Positions 23,411 to 32,797 of a stretch of DNA of 64,000 nucleotides are shown one piece after another. The notes below the pieces were generated by a model. It did no database searches, was not told the origin of the DNA, and worked only from the letters and a program-made list of their open reading frames with translations. How positions within the stretch are numbered: the first letter of the stretch is position 1; every line of letters begins with the position of its first letter. Source of the stretch: Candidatus Alcium sp. F082 (GTDB taxonomy: Bacteria > Bacteroidota > Bacteroidia > Bacteroidales > F082); NCBI GenBank assembly GCA_001543395.1, contig LPNG01000002.1, positions 39,315 to 103,314 on the forward strand, in the 5' to 3' direction. The position numbers and the translations under genes are program-made.

Positions 23411-25708
23411 TTACCTCTTCATGACACGTTCCATGTGTCGTTGGCCTGTGCTTTCAATGACCTCAACAATATAGAGGCCAGGAGACAAGTGGCTGAGGTC
23501 GAAGCACCTACCATTACCATACATGACTTTTTGCCCTTTGGCATCATAGATATTGACTTGGGCTGAAATTGTCATGCTGATGCGCCCATAAGTAGGATTG
23601 GGATAGACGATGGCTTTGGCTACCTGCTCTGCTACGCTGTTGGGGTCGGTGTCAATCCTTAGTTCTGTCGTGGTGGGATCGTCGGCAGTCAGGGCAAAAG
23701 TACTCTCACAGTAACCACTAGCATACACGTTGTTGACCATCACCTTGTAGAAACTGATGCCCTCGAGGGTGGCCTCGTCGAAGAACTCGTAGTGCTCACT
23801 GCCGTCCTTTGCGACAGCGCCTATGGGACAGAAGTCCTCCTCGGTGATGTGGCGGCGGTAGATGACATAGGTGCTTCCAGGTTCTACATCTTCCATCTCA
23901 ACCTCCGGTTCCCAAAAGAGGTGGTTGCAAAAGCCCTGCGATGTGGTCTCGCACAGCCCTCGCAGCATTTGGGCAGGGTGGCAGTAGTAGACCGCATAGT
24001 CGACGGGACAGGAGGTGGCTTGCCCGAAGTGGTTCACGATGGTATAGGTGTGCCTGCCTGGGCTGACGCCTTCATCGTAGAAGTAGTTACTGGAATGGCC
24101 AGCGGAGCCGACCCAATGTGGGTCTATTACCACACCGTCACGGCTGATGGTGGCGTAGTCAGGTCCGTCAGCAACACCGCCTCCTGGCCAAAGATACTGG
24201 TAGCAGAGGCCTTGCTGGGTGCCTGTACCCGAGTCAAGCAAGGGCTGCCAATTCTCTTGTTGTGGGTCGTAATACTGAGCTTCGCCCGTGGAGGTGATAC
24301 CCGTAGAAGTGACCGGTACAGCCCACACGCCGCCTTGCAGGGTGCCACTGAGCGATAGCACATACCAATAGGTGCGCCCAGGTTCAAAATCGAGATTGAG
24401 AGGCACTCTGACACGGACCACAGGGCGACTGACATCGCTGAAGTCGTTCTCTGCAGTGCGGTAGCATAAGGCGTAGCTGACCGTCACGCCAGGGATAGGC
24501 GTGTCAAGACTGCCTGCCACCAGTTGTCCACCGTCATCGGGGTCGCCATCGTAGAAAGCCAGATATGCCGCTGTGATAGTCGGATCGGGCGTGTTGCCTT
24601 GATAGGCATAGAACGTCATCCCTCCAAGCATCCAACTGGGTACGAAGGGTTCCTTGATGCGATAGCCTGCTTGATGATCGACATTAAAGCCATAGTCGGC
24701 TAAGCCACTGTGCAAGGCACTAACGTCCCATCCGTTGTGATAGCCCACTCCATGATGGGTGATGAAGTCGTTTTCCCAACCGTCTCCACGCTCGTCCGTG
24801 CGGAACGCATCCATGTAGAACTCGTTCCATGTCAGCTCAACGCTATGGTCGTCAACGAAGCCGCCACTGAGGTATTGCGGGGTCTCGTAGCTGCTACAGT
24901 CAAGGTATTGGAACGTGACTGAGACGGGGTCGGAGATGCCGTCGTCGTAAACGGCTGCCACGGCAAGGGTGTAGAATCGCTCGTTTGTCAGCGTGTCCGT
25001 CGGCAAGTCGTAGCTGCACTCGGGTAGGTCGTAGTCGCCCAAAAGCTGTCCGTCGAGCCACAGTCTGTAGGCCTGCACATCGTGGGTTTGCCAGTCTGGT
25101 TGTTCCCCATAGACGCGCAAGTTGTCGATGGCGAAATAGTCCAGTGGTGAATAGGATCTGAAAACGAACCTGGCGAAGTCGCTGGGCAAGAGAACGCCTC
25201 CGTAGGGCGACCCAACAACGTGACCTACGGCCGGCGTGAAACGGTCAGCGGAAAAGATGTACTGAGACCCGATTTCTAATTTGCAACGCGTGCCGTTTTC
25301 CAAGTCATAGTGCAGGGCGTAATCGAATTCCACACTGGCCCAGGTCAGATCTGGCAACGACTCGAAGAGATGGGAGACATACTCTTCCACGTAAGTACTG
25401 CCGTTGAGTTGGTCGGACTGTGCAAAGAGGTAGGGCGAGTGATCGGCAGGGAAGTCTAGGCCAGGGTTGCTCTCTGGCGTCTCGATATGCCAAGGGTCGA
25501 AAACGCCACCCCAACTATAGGTGAGCCATCCTTCAGGCATCTGTCCGTCAGCAAAGTCAAAGGTATGGGTGAAATACTTGTCGGGATTCATCCATTCGAC
25601 ATGATATACTTCATCGATCTTAACCCCGAGTGGGGCCATGTGTTGCTGAGCCTTCAAAGCTATTGAGGCTGCAAGCATTAGGACTATAAAAGTAATGCGT
25701 GTATTCAT
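23411..25708 (-). CDS. Secreted T9SS cargo protein with choice-of-anchor-like domain
   Basis: 765 residues: signal peptide (MNTRITFIVLMLAASIALKAQ), then a beta-sandwich of the cleaved-adhesin/choice-of-anchor type (TFDFADGQMPEGWLTYSW, about 49-66, to FAIDNLRVYGE). Fibronectin-III-like segments follow. The type IX secretion sorting domain at the end has YPNPTYGRISM (near 695), VNIYDAKGQKV and a final LSPGLYIVEV followed by a basic tail. The protein is exported across the outer membrane and probably anchored to A-LPS; ligand unknown. Last gene of a long minus-strand run, 21 bases after the HerA-like ATPase gene. Confidence 0.88.
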   Translation of the reverse strand: MNTRITFIVLMLAASIALKAQQHMAPLGVKIDEVYHVEWMNPDKYFTHTFDFADGQMPEGWLTYSWGGVFDPWHIETPESNPGLDFPADHSPYLFAQSDQLNGSTYVEEYVSHLFESLPDLTWASVEFDYALHYDLENGTRCKLEIGSQYIFSADRFTPAVGHVVGSPYGGVLLPSDFARFVFRSYSPLDYFAIDNLRVYGEQPDWQTHDVQAYRLWLDGQLLGDYDLPECSYDLPTDTLTNERFYTLAVAAVYDDGISDPVSVTFQYLDCSSYETPQYLSGGFVDDHSVELTWNEFYMDAFRTDERGDGWENDFITHHGVGYHNGWDVSALHSGLADYGFNVDHQAGYRIKEPFVPSWMLGGMTFYAYQGNTPDPTITAAYLAFYDGDPDDGGQLVAGSLDTPIPGVTVSYALCYRTAENDFSDVSRPVVRVRVPLNLDFEPGRTYWYVLSLSGTLQGGVWAVPVTSTGITSTGEAQYYDPQQENWQPLLDSGTGTQQGLCYQYLWPGGGVADGPDYATISRDGVVIDPHWVGSAGHSSNYFYDEGVSPGRHTYTIVNHFGQATSCPVDYAVYYCHPAQMLRGLCETTSQGFCNHLFWEPEVEMEDVEPGSTYVIYRRHITEEDFCPIGAVAKDGSEHYEFFDEATLEGISFYKVMVNNVYASGYCESTFALTADDPTTTELRIDTDPNSVAEQVAKAIVYPNPTYGRISMTISAQVNIYDAKGQKVMYGNGRCFDLSHLSPGLYIVEVIESTGQRHMERVMKR

Positions 25709-25729
25709 GGCTATGAAGTTTTCTGAAAC

Positions 25730-27253
25730 TCACTTCTTCTTGAAAATGCTACCCAAAATCGACCGAACAATTTGGTTCCCCAGGTTACGGCCGATGGTCG
25801 TAGCCGTCGTGTTGATGGTCTTCTCCAGCGCCTTGCCTGCCGTCGACTTCTTCTTTCTGGTGGTCGTGCTTCTAGAGCTGGTGCTCCTTGAGCGCTCCCT
25901 TTCCTTCGCTTCCTTGGCCTTGCGTTTCTCTTCCTCTTCTGCCTCTTTCTGGAGTCGTTTCTCCTCCTGTTTCTGCTGTTCGACGAGCACTTCGTAGGCG
26001 CTTTCGCGGTCGAAGCTCTTGTCGTAGACGCCATAGATGCGCGACTTACGGATCAGTTCGTTGCGCTGGTCGTCGGTGATGGCGCCAATCTGGCTCAGCG
26101 GGAAGAGGATCTTGGCACGTTCCACGATGCAGGGGGCGCCTTTCTCGTCGAGCAACGAGACCAAGGCCTCGCCCGTGCCGAGTTCGAGGATGGCCGCCTC
26201 GGTGTTGAAGTTCGGGTTGGTGCGGAAGGTCTGTGCTGCCGCCTTCACGGCTTTCTGTTCCTTAGGTGTATAGGCTCTCAGTCCATGGAGGATACGGTTG
26301 CCGAGTTGGCCTGCGATGACCTCGGGGATGTCGTCGGGGCTTTGGGTGACGAAATAGACGCCGACGCCCTTCGAACGCACCAGACGGATGACCTGTTCGA
26401 TCTTGTCGACCAAAGCCTTGGAGGTGTCCTTGAACAGCATGTGAGCCTCGTCGAAGAAGAAGATCAGCTTGGGCAACGGCAGGTCGCCGACTTCGGGCAG
26501 CTGGGTGTAGAGTTCGCTCAGCAGCCACAGCAGGAAGGTGGAATAGAGTTTGGGGTTGAGCATCAGCTTGTCGGCAGCCAACACATTCATCACGCCCTTG
26601 CCTCCTTCGGTCTGGAGGAAGTCGAACACATTGAACGAAGGCTCGCCAAAGAAGAGGTCGCCGCCTTCGGCTTCGAGAGCCAGCAAGGCACGCTGGATGG
26701 CACCCACGCTCACCGAGGTGATGGTGCCGTAGGTGGTGGTGAACTCCCTGGCGTTTTTGGCCACATAGTCGAGCATGAGGCGCAGGTCCTTCATGTCGAT
26801 AAGGAGCAAGCCGCGGTCGTCGGCGATCTTGAAGACGATGTTGAGGATGCCCGTCTGGGTCTCGTTGAGGCCGAGCAGACGCGACAGCAGCTGCGGTCCC
26901 ATGTCGGAGATGGTGGCTCTCAGCGGATGGCCTTGCTCGCCATACACGTCGAAGAAACGCGTGGGACAGCCATGGAACTGCGGGTTCTCGATGCCGAACT
27001 CAGGACAGCGTTTCTCGATGAAACCGCTCATCTTACCAGCCTGGCTGATGCCCGAAAGGTCGCCTTTCATATCGGCCATGAAGCAAGGCACGCCTGCCTC
27101 GCAGAAGGATTCGGCCAGCACCTGCAGGGTGACGGTCTTACCCGTACCCGTGGCGCCCGCTATCAAGCCGTGGCGGTTGGCCATCTTACCCACCATATAG
27201 AGGGGGCCGTTGTCGCAATGCGCGATGTAGAGTTGGTTGTCTTCTGTATACAT
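25730..27253 (-). CDS. DUF853 HerA-like ATPase
   Basis: A 507-residue FtsK/HerA-superfamily ATPase of the DUF853 (YjgR) family. Walker A GATGTGKT (33-40), Walker [14 protein letters not shown] (about 262-274), an arginine-finger-like [16 protein letters not shown] segment, and a low-complexity basic C-terminal tail (repeated Lys/Glu/Arg then Ser/Thr, about 425-475). Cytoplasmic; role in DNA or RNA processing not established. Located 10 bases after trmB and probably co-transcribed with it. Confidence 0.92.
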   Translation of the reverse strand: MYTEDNQLYIAHCDNGPLYMVGKMANRHGLIAGATGTGKTVTLQVLAESFCEAGVPCFMADMKGDLSGISQAGKMSGFIEKRCPEFGIENPQFHGCPTRFFDVYGEQGHPLRATISDMGPQLLSRLLGLNETQTGILNIVFKIADDRGLLLIDMKDLRLMLDYVAKNAREFTTTYGTITSVSVGAIQRALLALEAEGGDLFFGEPSFNVFDFLQTEGGKGVMNVLAADKLMLNPKLYSTFLLWLLSELYTQLPEVGDLPLPKLIFFFDEAHMLFKDTSKALVDKIEQVIRLVRSKGVGVYFVTQSPDDIPEVIAGQLGNRILHGLRAYTPKEQKAVKAAAQTFRTNPNFNTEAAILELGTGEALVSLLDEKGAPCIVERAKILFPLSQIGAITDDQRNELIRKSRIYGVYDKSFDRESAYEVLVEQQKQEEKRLQKEAEEEEKRKAKEAKERERSRSTSSRSTTTRKKKSTAGKALEKTINTTATTIGRNLGNQIVRSILGSIFKKK

Positions 27254-27263
27254 AGCAATAGTT

Positions 27264-27947
27264 TTATTTGTTGATTCTGAATCGGATATACTTTATCGTC
27301 AGGCCTTGGTCGAGCCACATCTGCTCGTAGAAGGTGCGTATGGTCTTTACCTCAAGGTTGTCGTCATTGGCATAGAGGTCGTCGGTGGCATAGAGCAGCG
27401 GCAGACCTTGTGGCTCCACCACCTCGTGTAGCGTGAACTCATACATGATGGGGCTGTCGGTCTTGAGGTTGAGGATGCCGTCGGGGCGAACGATCTTGCG
27501 GTAACGGTCGAGGAACTCGGGTGAGGTGAGGCGATGGCGGGCGTTGCGCACACCTTCGCCAGGATGCGGGTCAGGGAAGGTGACCCAGATCTCGGAGACC
27601 TCGTCCTTAGCGAAGAAATGCTCGATCTGGTCGATGCGGGCACGCAGGAAAGCCACATTCTTCAGCCCTTCCTCGTTGCTCTGCTTCAGGCCGCGCCAGA
27701 TACGCGCGCCCTTGATGTCGACGCCGATATAGTTGATGTCGCGATGCGCCCGGGCCAAGCCAACGGTATATTCACCCTTGCCGCAACCCAGCTCCAGCAC
27801 GATGGGGTTGTCGTTGTGGAAGAACGCCTCGTGCCACTTCCCCTGTAGCGGGAACCCCTCACCCATGATGCGTTCATAACTGTATTCGAACAAGTTAGGG
27901 AAGGTCTTGTTCTCGGCGAATTTCTCCAGTTTATTCTTCTTTGACAT
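27264..27947 (-). CDS. trmB: tRNA (guanosine46-N7)-methyltransferase
   Basis: A 227-residue SAM methyltransferase that makes m7G46 in tRNA. Motif [17 protein letters not shown] (51-66), [14 protein letters not shown] (75-88), and the conserved [21 protein letters not shown] region with the catalytic Asp and tRNA contacts (about 121-142). The usual PDPW-P-K version is PDPHPGEG here, as in other Bacteroidota. Followed after 10 bases by the DUF853 gene. Confidence 0.95.
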   Translation of the reverse strand: MSKKNKLEKFAENKTFPNLFEYSYERIMGEGFPLQGKWHEAFFHNDNPIVLELGCGKGEYTVGLARAHRDINYIGVDIKGARIWRGLKQSNEEGLKNVAFLRARIDQIEHFFAKDEVSEIWVTFPDPHPGEGVRNARHRLTSPEFLDRYRKIVRPDGILNLKTDSPIMYEFTLHEVVEPQGLPLLYATDDLYANDDNLEVKTIRTFYEQMWLDQGLTIKYIRFRINK

Positions 27948-27956
27948 CGTCGTTCC

Positions 27957-29042
27957 TTATTTGTTTAGAATCCAGACCTCATAGTCGGAGTTAGCTCTGA
28001 TATCGAGGAGTGCCGCGGTGGCCTCTTCCATCGTGCGATAACGGTCGACGGCGACAAACCACCGTTTGCCCCTTGGCTCATAGAAGGCGTTGCGATAGCC
28101 TTCCGCCTTCAAGGTCTTGACCATATTGGCCGCATACTCTTCCTGGACGAAACACCCGGCTATGATGCGTATGTTGGCATCGGCAGGCGCAGGCGTGGCT
28201 GCAGGCTGCGTCGGCGCGGCAGCAGCAGGTTCGGTCACGGTAGGCTCAGCAACGACAGGCTCGGTGACGGCGGGCTCAGCAATAGCCGGCTCGACAACGG
28301 TATCCGTCGGCGCAGGAGCCACTTCCTTCCACTCCCAAGTCTTGACATAGGACGGAAGCGTATAGGTCTTAGGCTCATACTTGCCGCGTACGACCTTCTT
28401 CCCTAGCAATCGGCCGAAGTCGACGACATGGAAATAATGCAACCCCAAGCCGACAAGGGCCAACAAGAGTAAGCCTAAGAGGATCCACAGCCATCCAAAG
28501 TGGCGTTGCGGCAACTCATCGTCTTCGTGCACGGCTTTCTCATCCACGGTGACGGGGGTGTTCTTGTCTCTCTGCTGTTTGGCAATCTCCGCCTTGATTT
28601 CGTCTTTGGTCTTTGAACGCAGGATAGGCTCGGGGGTGAGGTCGGTCAGGCCAAAGGCATCGCTGTTGTAGTTGACGGCTTTGTCGGGTTCAAAGGCAAG
28701 GTCTTCGGCCCAGTCGTAATAAAGCGCGCCCACATCCTTCAGCACCACCTTCTTACCTGCCTTCATGCTATTGAAGCAGTCGGAGACGAACATCACCAAA
28801 AGGCGACGTGCCTCGTCCATGGGGATCTCGTTTTTCTCCGACAGATAGTTGATCACCAAATCGTTATCCTCTCTCAAATTGGCATCAAACTCGATCACGC
28901 TGGAAGGGCGGGCAAAATAATTGGCCACCGGGTTGACCTTAGCCGAGACCGGTTTCTTCACAAAGGCGCCCAAGCCGGGCACCACCACGGTGTCGCGGAC
29001 ATACAACAGGTCTGATATGGCTTCTGCTATGGTAATCATCAT
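27957..29042 (-). CDS. HU-CCDC81-like / SPOR-domain membrane protein
   Basis: A 361-residue single-span protein. Residues 1-65 and 70-130 look like the two HU-CCDC81-type (HU-like) modules (LYVRDTVVVPGLGAFVKK, GKKVVLKDVGALYYDW). A hydrophobic helix WLWILLGLLLLALVGLGL (about 184-201) crosses the inner membrane. A linker of EPAV/EPVV-type repeats (about 250-285) leads to a C-terminal SPOR domain (RIIAGCFVQEEYAANMV to the end) that should bind denuded glycan strands at the septum. Topology therefore puts the HU-like part in the cytoplasm and SPOR in the periplasm. It overlaps kdsB by four bases (ATGA). Confidence 0.88.
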   Translation of the reverse strand: MMITIAEAISDLLYVRDTVVVPGLGAFVKKPVSAKVNPVANYFARPSSVIEFDANLREDNDLVINYLSEKNEIPMDEARRLLVMFVSDCFNSMKAGKKVVLKDVGALYYDWAEDLAFEPDKAVNYNSDAFGLTDLTPEPILRSKTKDEIKAEIAKQQRDKNTPVTVDEKAVHEDDELPQRHFGWLWILLGLLLLALVGLGLHYFHVVDFGRLLGKKVVRGKYEPKTYTLPSYVKTWEWKEVAPAPTDTVVEPAIAEPAVTEPVVAEPTVTEPAAAAPTQPAATPAPADANIRIIAGCFVQEEYAANMVKTLKAEGYRNAFYEPRGKRWFVAVDRYRTMEEATAALLDIRANSDYEVWILNK

Positions 29043-29794
29043 TCAATTTCAGGTTTAGTTTGCGCATACTGCTCGGCTCTGTGCAGGTCGTCGGGCGTGT
29101 CGATGGAGATGTTTTCGGCATCGCTCAAGGCCATGCGTATGGCGAGACCATTCTCGAGCCAGCGCAGCTGTTCGAGCGACTCGGCCTGTTCCAAGGCTGA
29201 GGGCTCCATGTGCGCCACTTGATGCAACACATCGGCTTTGTAGGCATAGATGCCGATATGCTTATAGAAACGGCCCTTGGCGAGCCACTCGTCGCGGTCG
29301 ACATTACGCATGAAGGGGATGGGGTTGCGGCTGAAATACATGGCATTGCCTTCTTGGTTCACCACGACCTTTACCGCATTGGGGCTGAAGAGCTCATCCG
29401 CATCGTCGATCCGCTTGGCCAACGAGGCCAGGGGCGTGTCGTCGCGCACAATCAAATCGACCAAGAGGTCGATCTGCTTAGGGTCGATAAAAGGCTCGTC
29501 GCCTTGTATGTTGACCACGGCATCATATTTCGTCTTGAGCAGGTCGAGCGCCTCGCAGCAACGGTCTGTGCCGCTGCGGTGGTTGGGGCTCGTCATCACA
29601 TACTGCCCTCCGAAGTCCATCACCGCATCGGCGATGCGCACATCGTCGGTGGCGATGACCACGGCGTCGAGCTTCGACTTCAGGGCCTGCTCGTAGACGC
29701 GTTGTATCATGGGCTTGCCTTTGATCAAAGCCAAGGGCTTGCCGGGAAAACGCGTCGAAGCGTAGCGTGCGGGTATGATGCCTACAACTTTCAT
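29039..29794 (-). CDS. kdsB: CMP-KDO synthetase (3-deoxy-manno-octulosonate cytidylyltransferase)
   Basis: A 251-residue nucleotidyltransferase that activates KDO with CTP for lipopolysaccharide core synthesis. GIIPARYASTRFPGKPL (5-21), IATDDVRI, TSPNHRSGTDRCCEA and VNIQGDEPFI (about 93-102) are diagnostic. It lies between the SPOR protein gene (4-base overlap) and the deoxynucleoside kinase gene (1-base gap), so the three are translated together. Confidence 0.97.
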   Translation of the reverse strand: MKVVGIIPARYASTRFPGKPLALIKGKPMIQRVYEQALKSKLDAVVIATDDVRIADAVMDFGGQYVMTSPNHRSGTDRCCEALDLLKTKYDAVVNIQGDEPFIDPKQIDLLVDLIVRDDTPLASLAKRIDDADELFSPNAVKVVVNQEGNAMYFSRNPIPFMRNVDRDEWLAKGRFYKHIGIYAYKADVLHQVAHMEPSALEQAESLEQLRWLENGLAIRMALSDAENISIDTPDDLHRAEQYAQTKPEIE

Positions 29795-29795
29795 T

Positions 29796-30407
29796 CTAGA
29801 ACAATCCGTTGAGTGAGGCTTCGATACGGTCGACCACGGTACTCAAGTCCTCGGGGTTCTCCAATTCGATGTTGTCCGTGTCGATGATAAGCAGTTTGCC
29901 GTCGTGGTAGTTCTTGATCCATTCTTCGTAACGTTCATTGAGGTTGGTCAGGTAGCTGATGCTGATGGACTGCTCGAACTCACGGTTACGTTTGGCGATA
30001 TGCCGAATCAACGTCGGCACCGAAGCGCGGAGATAAATCAGCAGATCGGGCGGCTGGAGGAACTTCGTCATCAGCTCGAACAGCGACTTATAGTTCTCGA
30101 AGTCGCGGGTTTCCATCAGTCCCATGGAATAGAGGTTGGCCGCGAAGATATGGGCGTCCTCATAGATGGTACGGTCCTGGATGACGTCCTCGCCGCTGTT
30201 GCGGATGTCCATCACCTGGCGGAAACGGCTGTTGAGGAAGAAGATCTGGATGTTGAACGACCACCGCTGCATGTCCTCGTAAAAGCTGTCGAGATAAGGA
30301 TTGTGTTCCACTTCCTCATAATGAGGCTTCCAGTTGAAGTGCTTGGCGAGAAGGCCCGTGAGGGTCGTCTTGCCCGAACCGATATTGCCTGCTACTGCGA
30401 TATGCAT
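29796..30407 (-). CDS. Deoxynucleoside kinase
   Basis: A 203-residue deoxynucleoside (dA/dG/dC-type) kinase. P-loop GNIGSGKTTL (8-17), the YEEVEHNPYLDSFYED segment (34-49), the catalytic/lid elements DRTIYEDAHIFA (78-89) and RNREFEQSIS (136-145). It feeds deoxynucleotide salvage together with tdk and udk elsewhere in the window. First gene of the minus-strand run down to the T9SS cargo gene. About 100 bases of AT-rich non-coding DNA separate it from lptF/G. Confidence 0.92.
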   Translation of the reverse strand: MHIAVAGNIGSGKTTLTGLLAKHFNWKPHYEEVEHNPYLDSFYEDMQRWSFNIQIFFLNSRFRQVMDIRNSGEDVIQDRTIYEDAHIFAANLYSMGLMETRDFENYKSLFELMTKFLQPPDLLIYLRASVPTLIRHIAKRNREFEQSISISYLTNLNERYEEWIKNYHDGKLLIIDTDNIELENPEDLSTVVDRIEASLNGLF

Positions 30408-30508
30408 AATGCTATTGTTTTAGTGTGAAAAGAAGTTGCTAAAATAAAGAAAAGTCATCAAAAAGAGCCCATTTTTTTCAGAAAAATAACAAGCCCTTGA
30501 TTTTCAGT

Positions 30509-31588
30509 TTATTTTGGCGCCTTTATCAACAAGTATATACCCAGTATGCAGAAGATGATGTTGGGGAACCATGCTGCGAGGGCAGGCGACAGCCCACCCG
30601 ATATGGAAAACGACTTGGAGATCTGCAAAAACAGGATATAGGCGAAGGCGATGCCGATGCCGATGCCAAGATGCATACCGATGCCGCCCCTCACCTTACG
30701 GCTCGACAAGGCTGCGCCGATCAGCGTCAGGATGATGACAGCTGCGGGCGAGGCCATGCGTTGGTGCATCTCCACCTGATATACCTTCACCCCTTCCGAG
30801 CCCTTCTCCTTCATGCTGTTGATATGCTCCTGCAGTTCAAAGTAATTCATCTCGTCGAAATCCTCCTTGATCTTGTAGAGGTCGGTAGGATAAAGGTTGA
30901 TGATGGTGTCGTAGTTACGGCCTTTGATGATGGACTCCTTCTCGCCGTCGATGGTACGGATGGCATACGGGTCGAAATACCAGCCGTTGGGTGCAATGGT
31001 GTCATGATAGAGCACGTCGGCCATAGCCTTGTATTTCAATTCGTTGCCGTCGTATTTCTCCCATGAGAACTTATAGCCGTATTGTTTGGCGATGTTGTAG
31101 CTCTCCACATAGACGAACTCGTCTTTCCCGACCTGCACGTGCACATTGCGTCCCGCGCTCTGGCTCAGCTTCTCCATATACTCGTCCTTGAACTGCCTAC
31201 GGATCTCGTTTGTCTTCGGAATCAAGAAGTTACCAAAATACAGCGACATCATCGCGATGGCGAAAGCGGCCAACATATAGGGATAAAGGAAGCGCCAAAA
31301 ACTGATGCCACTGCTCAGGATGGCCACAATCTCGGTGCGGGCAGCCATCTTCGAGGTGAAAAACACCACTGCGATGAAGGCAAACAGATGGATGAAGAGG
31401 TTGATATAGTAGGGAATAGACATGATATAGTAGTCCACCACCACCCGCTGCCATGGGGCGTGATGCCTCAGGAAGCTGTCGATGTTCTCGGACAGGTCAA
31501 AGATGATGACCACCAAGATCAGCATGGAGATGGCGAAGAAAAAAGTCCCGATGTACTTTTTGAAGATATATGCGTCTATTTTTTTCAT
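30509..31588 (-). CDS. LptF/LptG-family permease
   Basis: A 359-residue inner-membrane permease subunit of the LPS-export ABC transporter. It has three N-terminal spans (about 12-35, 50-75, 95-122), a long periplasmic beta-jellyroll domain (about 130-270) and three C-terminal spans (about 275-355). LDKYIG-like KKIDAYIFKKYIGTFF at the start and SIPYYINLFIHLFAFIAVVFF are typical. Whether it is LptF or LptG cannot be settled. It begins the base after the tgt stop, so it is co-expressed with tgt. Confidence 0.92.
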   Translation of the reverse strand: MKKIDAYIFKKYIGTFFFAISMLILVVIIFDLSENIDSFLRHHAPWQRVVVDYYIMSIPYYINLFIHLFAFIAVVFFTSKMAARTEIVAILSSGISFWRFLYPYMLAAFAIAMMSLYFGNFLIPKTNEIRRQFKDEYMEKLSQSAGRNVHVQVGKDEFVYVESYNIAKQYGYKFSWEKYDGNELKYKAMADVLYHDTIAPNGWYFDPYAIRTIDGEKESIIKGRNYDTIINLYPTDLYKIKEDFDEMNYFELQEHINSMKEKGSEGVKVYQVEMHQRMASPAAVIILTLIGAALSSRKVRGGIGMHLGIGIGIAFAYILFLQISKSFSISGGLSPALAAWFPNIIFCILGIYLLIKAPK

Positions 31589-32719
31589 TTACAGTCTAGT
31601 GGTAACCTTTTTCAGCATCACGTCGCGCCATTCGGCGAAGTCGCCAGCGATGATGTGCTTGCGCGACTCACGCACCAGCCAGAGGTAGAAGCCTATGTTG
31701 TGGAGGCTGGCAATCATGGGACCGAGGATCTCGCCTGCGACGAAGAGATGACGCAGATAAGCCCTCGTATATTGTGCATCGACAAAAGTTTCGCCATTGG
31801 GGTCGACGGGCGAGAAGTCGTATTTCCACTTTTCGTTCTTCAGGTTGATGATGCCTTCGGAGGTGAAAATCATGCCGTTACGGCCGTTACGGGTGGGCAT
31901 CACGCAGTCAAACATGTCGACGCCGCGCGAGATGCTTTCCAGAATGTTGGCCGGTGTGCCGACGCCCATCAGGTAACGCGGTCTGTCTTTGGGGAGGATG
32001 GCGTTGACCAGCTCTATCATCTCGTACATCACCTCGGTAGGCTCACCCACAGCCAGTCCGCCGATGGCGTTGCCGGCAGCGTTCTTGGAGGCGATGTATT
32101 CGGCCGACTGTTCACGCAGGTCGCGGTAGACACAACCCTGCACGATGGGGAACAAGGCCTGCTCGAAGCCATATTTCGGCTGGGTGGCGTTGAAGCGGTC
32201 GATGCAACGGTCGAGCCAGCGGTGGGTGCGTTCCATCGAAGGCTTGGCATAGTGGTAGTCCGCGGTGCCAGGCGTGCATTCGTCGAAGGCCATCATGATG
32301 TCGGCGCCGATGCTGCGTTGGATGTCCATCACGTTTTCGGGGGTGAACAGATGCCTCGATCCGTCGATATGCGACTGGAAGGTCACGCCCTCCTCTTTCA
32401 TCTTGCGGATGCCCGTCAGCGAAAACACCTGGAAGCCACCGCTATCGGTCAGTATGGGGCGGTCCCAGCCGTTGAACTTGTGCAGGCCTCCAGCGGCCTC
32501 GAGCACATCCAATCCCGGACGGAGATAGAGATGATAGGTGTTGCCCAATATGATCTGTGCCTTCACCTCGTCGCGCACATCGCGCAGATGACAGGCCTTC
32601 ACCGTACCTGCCGTACCGACAGGCATGAAAATCGGGGTCTCGATAGGGCCGTGGTCGGTGCTCAACACACCTGCTCGGGCGTGGCTTTTCGGGTCGTTTG
32701 CTGCAATAGTGAAATTCAT
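31589..32719 (-). CDS. tgt: Queuine tRNA-ribosyltransferase
   Basis: A 376-residue tRNA-guanine transglycosylase that swaps G34 for preQ1/queuine. LTDSGGFQVFSL carries the catalytic Asp; GNTYHLYLRPG, GGLAVGEPTEVMYEMIE and YLMGVGTP are family signatures. In the C-terminal part the zinc-site cysteines normally seen in Tgt (CxCxxC) are not obvious: the region reads FSPVDPNGETFVDAQYTRAYLRHLF, where canonical enzymes have CxCxxC, consistent with a zinc-independent variant seen in some lineages. Start set at the ATG at 32719 because the TTG at 32737 lies within the -7 promoter element. Confidence 0.94.
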   Translation of the reverse strand: MNFTIAANDPKSHARAGVLSTDHGPIETPIFMPVGTAGTVKACHLRDVRDEVKAQIILGNTYHLYLRPGLDVLEAAGGLHKFNGWDRPILTDSGGFQVFSLTGIRKMKEEGVTFQSHIDGSRHLFTPENVMDIQRSIGADIMMAFDECTPGTADYHYAKPSMERTHRWLDRCIDRFNATQPKYGFEQALFPIVQGCVYRDLREQSAEYIASKNAAGNAIGGLAVGEPTEVMYEMIELVNAILPKDRPRYLMGVGTPANILESISRGVDMFDCVMPTRNGRNGMIFTSEGIINLKNEKWKYDFSPVDPNGETFVDAQYTRAYLRHLFVAGEILGPMIASLHNIGFYLWLVRESRKHIIAGDFAEWRDVMLKKVTTRL

Positions 32720-32734
32720 CCTTGTAATTTTGTG

Positions 32735-32775
32735 CAAAAGTACGACTTTTTTTGCAACATTTTTTCATATCTTTG
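32735..32775. promoter_or_regulatory. Back-to-back promoters of tgt and the glycosyltransferase gene
   Basis: Minus-strand TACTTTTG (32742 to 32735) serves tgt, and plus-strand TATCTTTG (32768-32775) serves the glycosyltransferase gene; both match TAnnTTTG exactly. Confidence 0.65.
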
Positions 32776-32797
32776 CATTCAATAAAAATCATCGACC

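Noticed and set aside
31082..32785. A 567-codon plus-strand frame across lptF/G and tgt
   Set aside because: Antisense shadow of two clearly recognised genes; composition is low in hydrophobic cores and shows no family motif.
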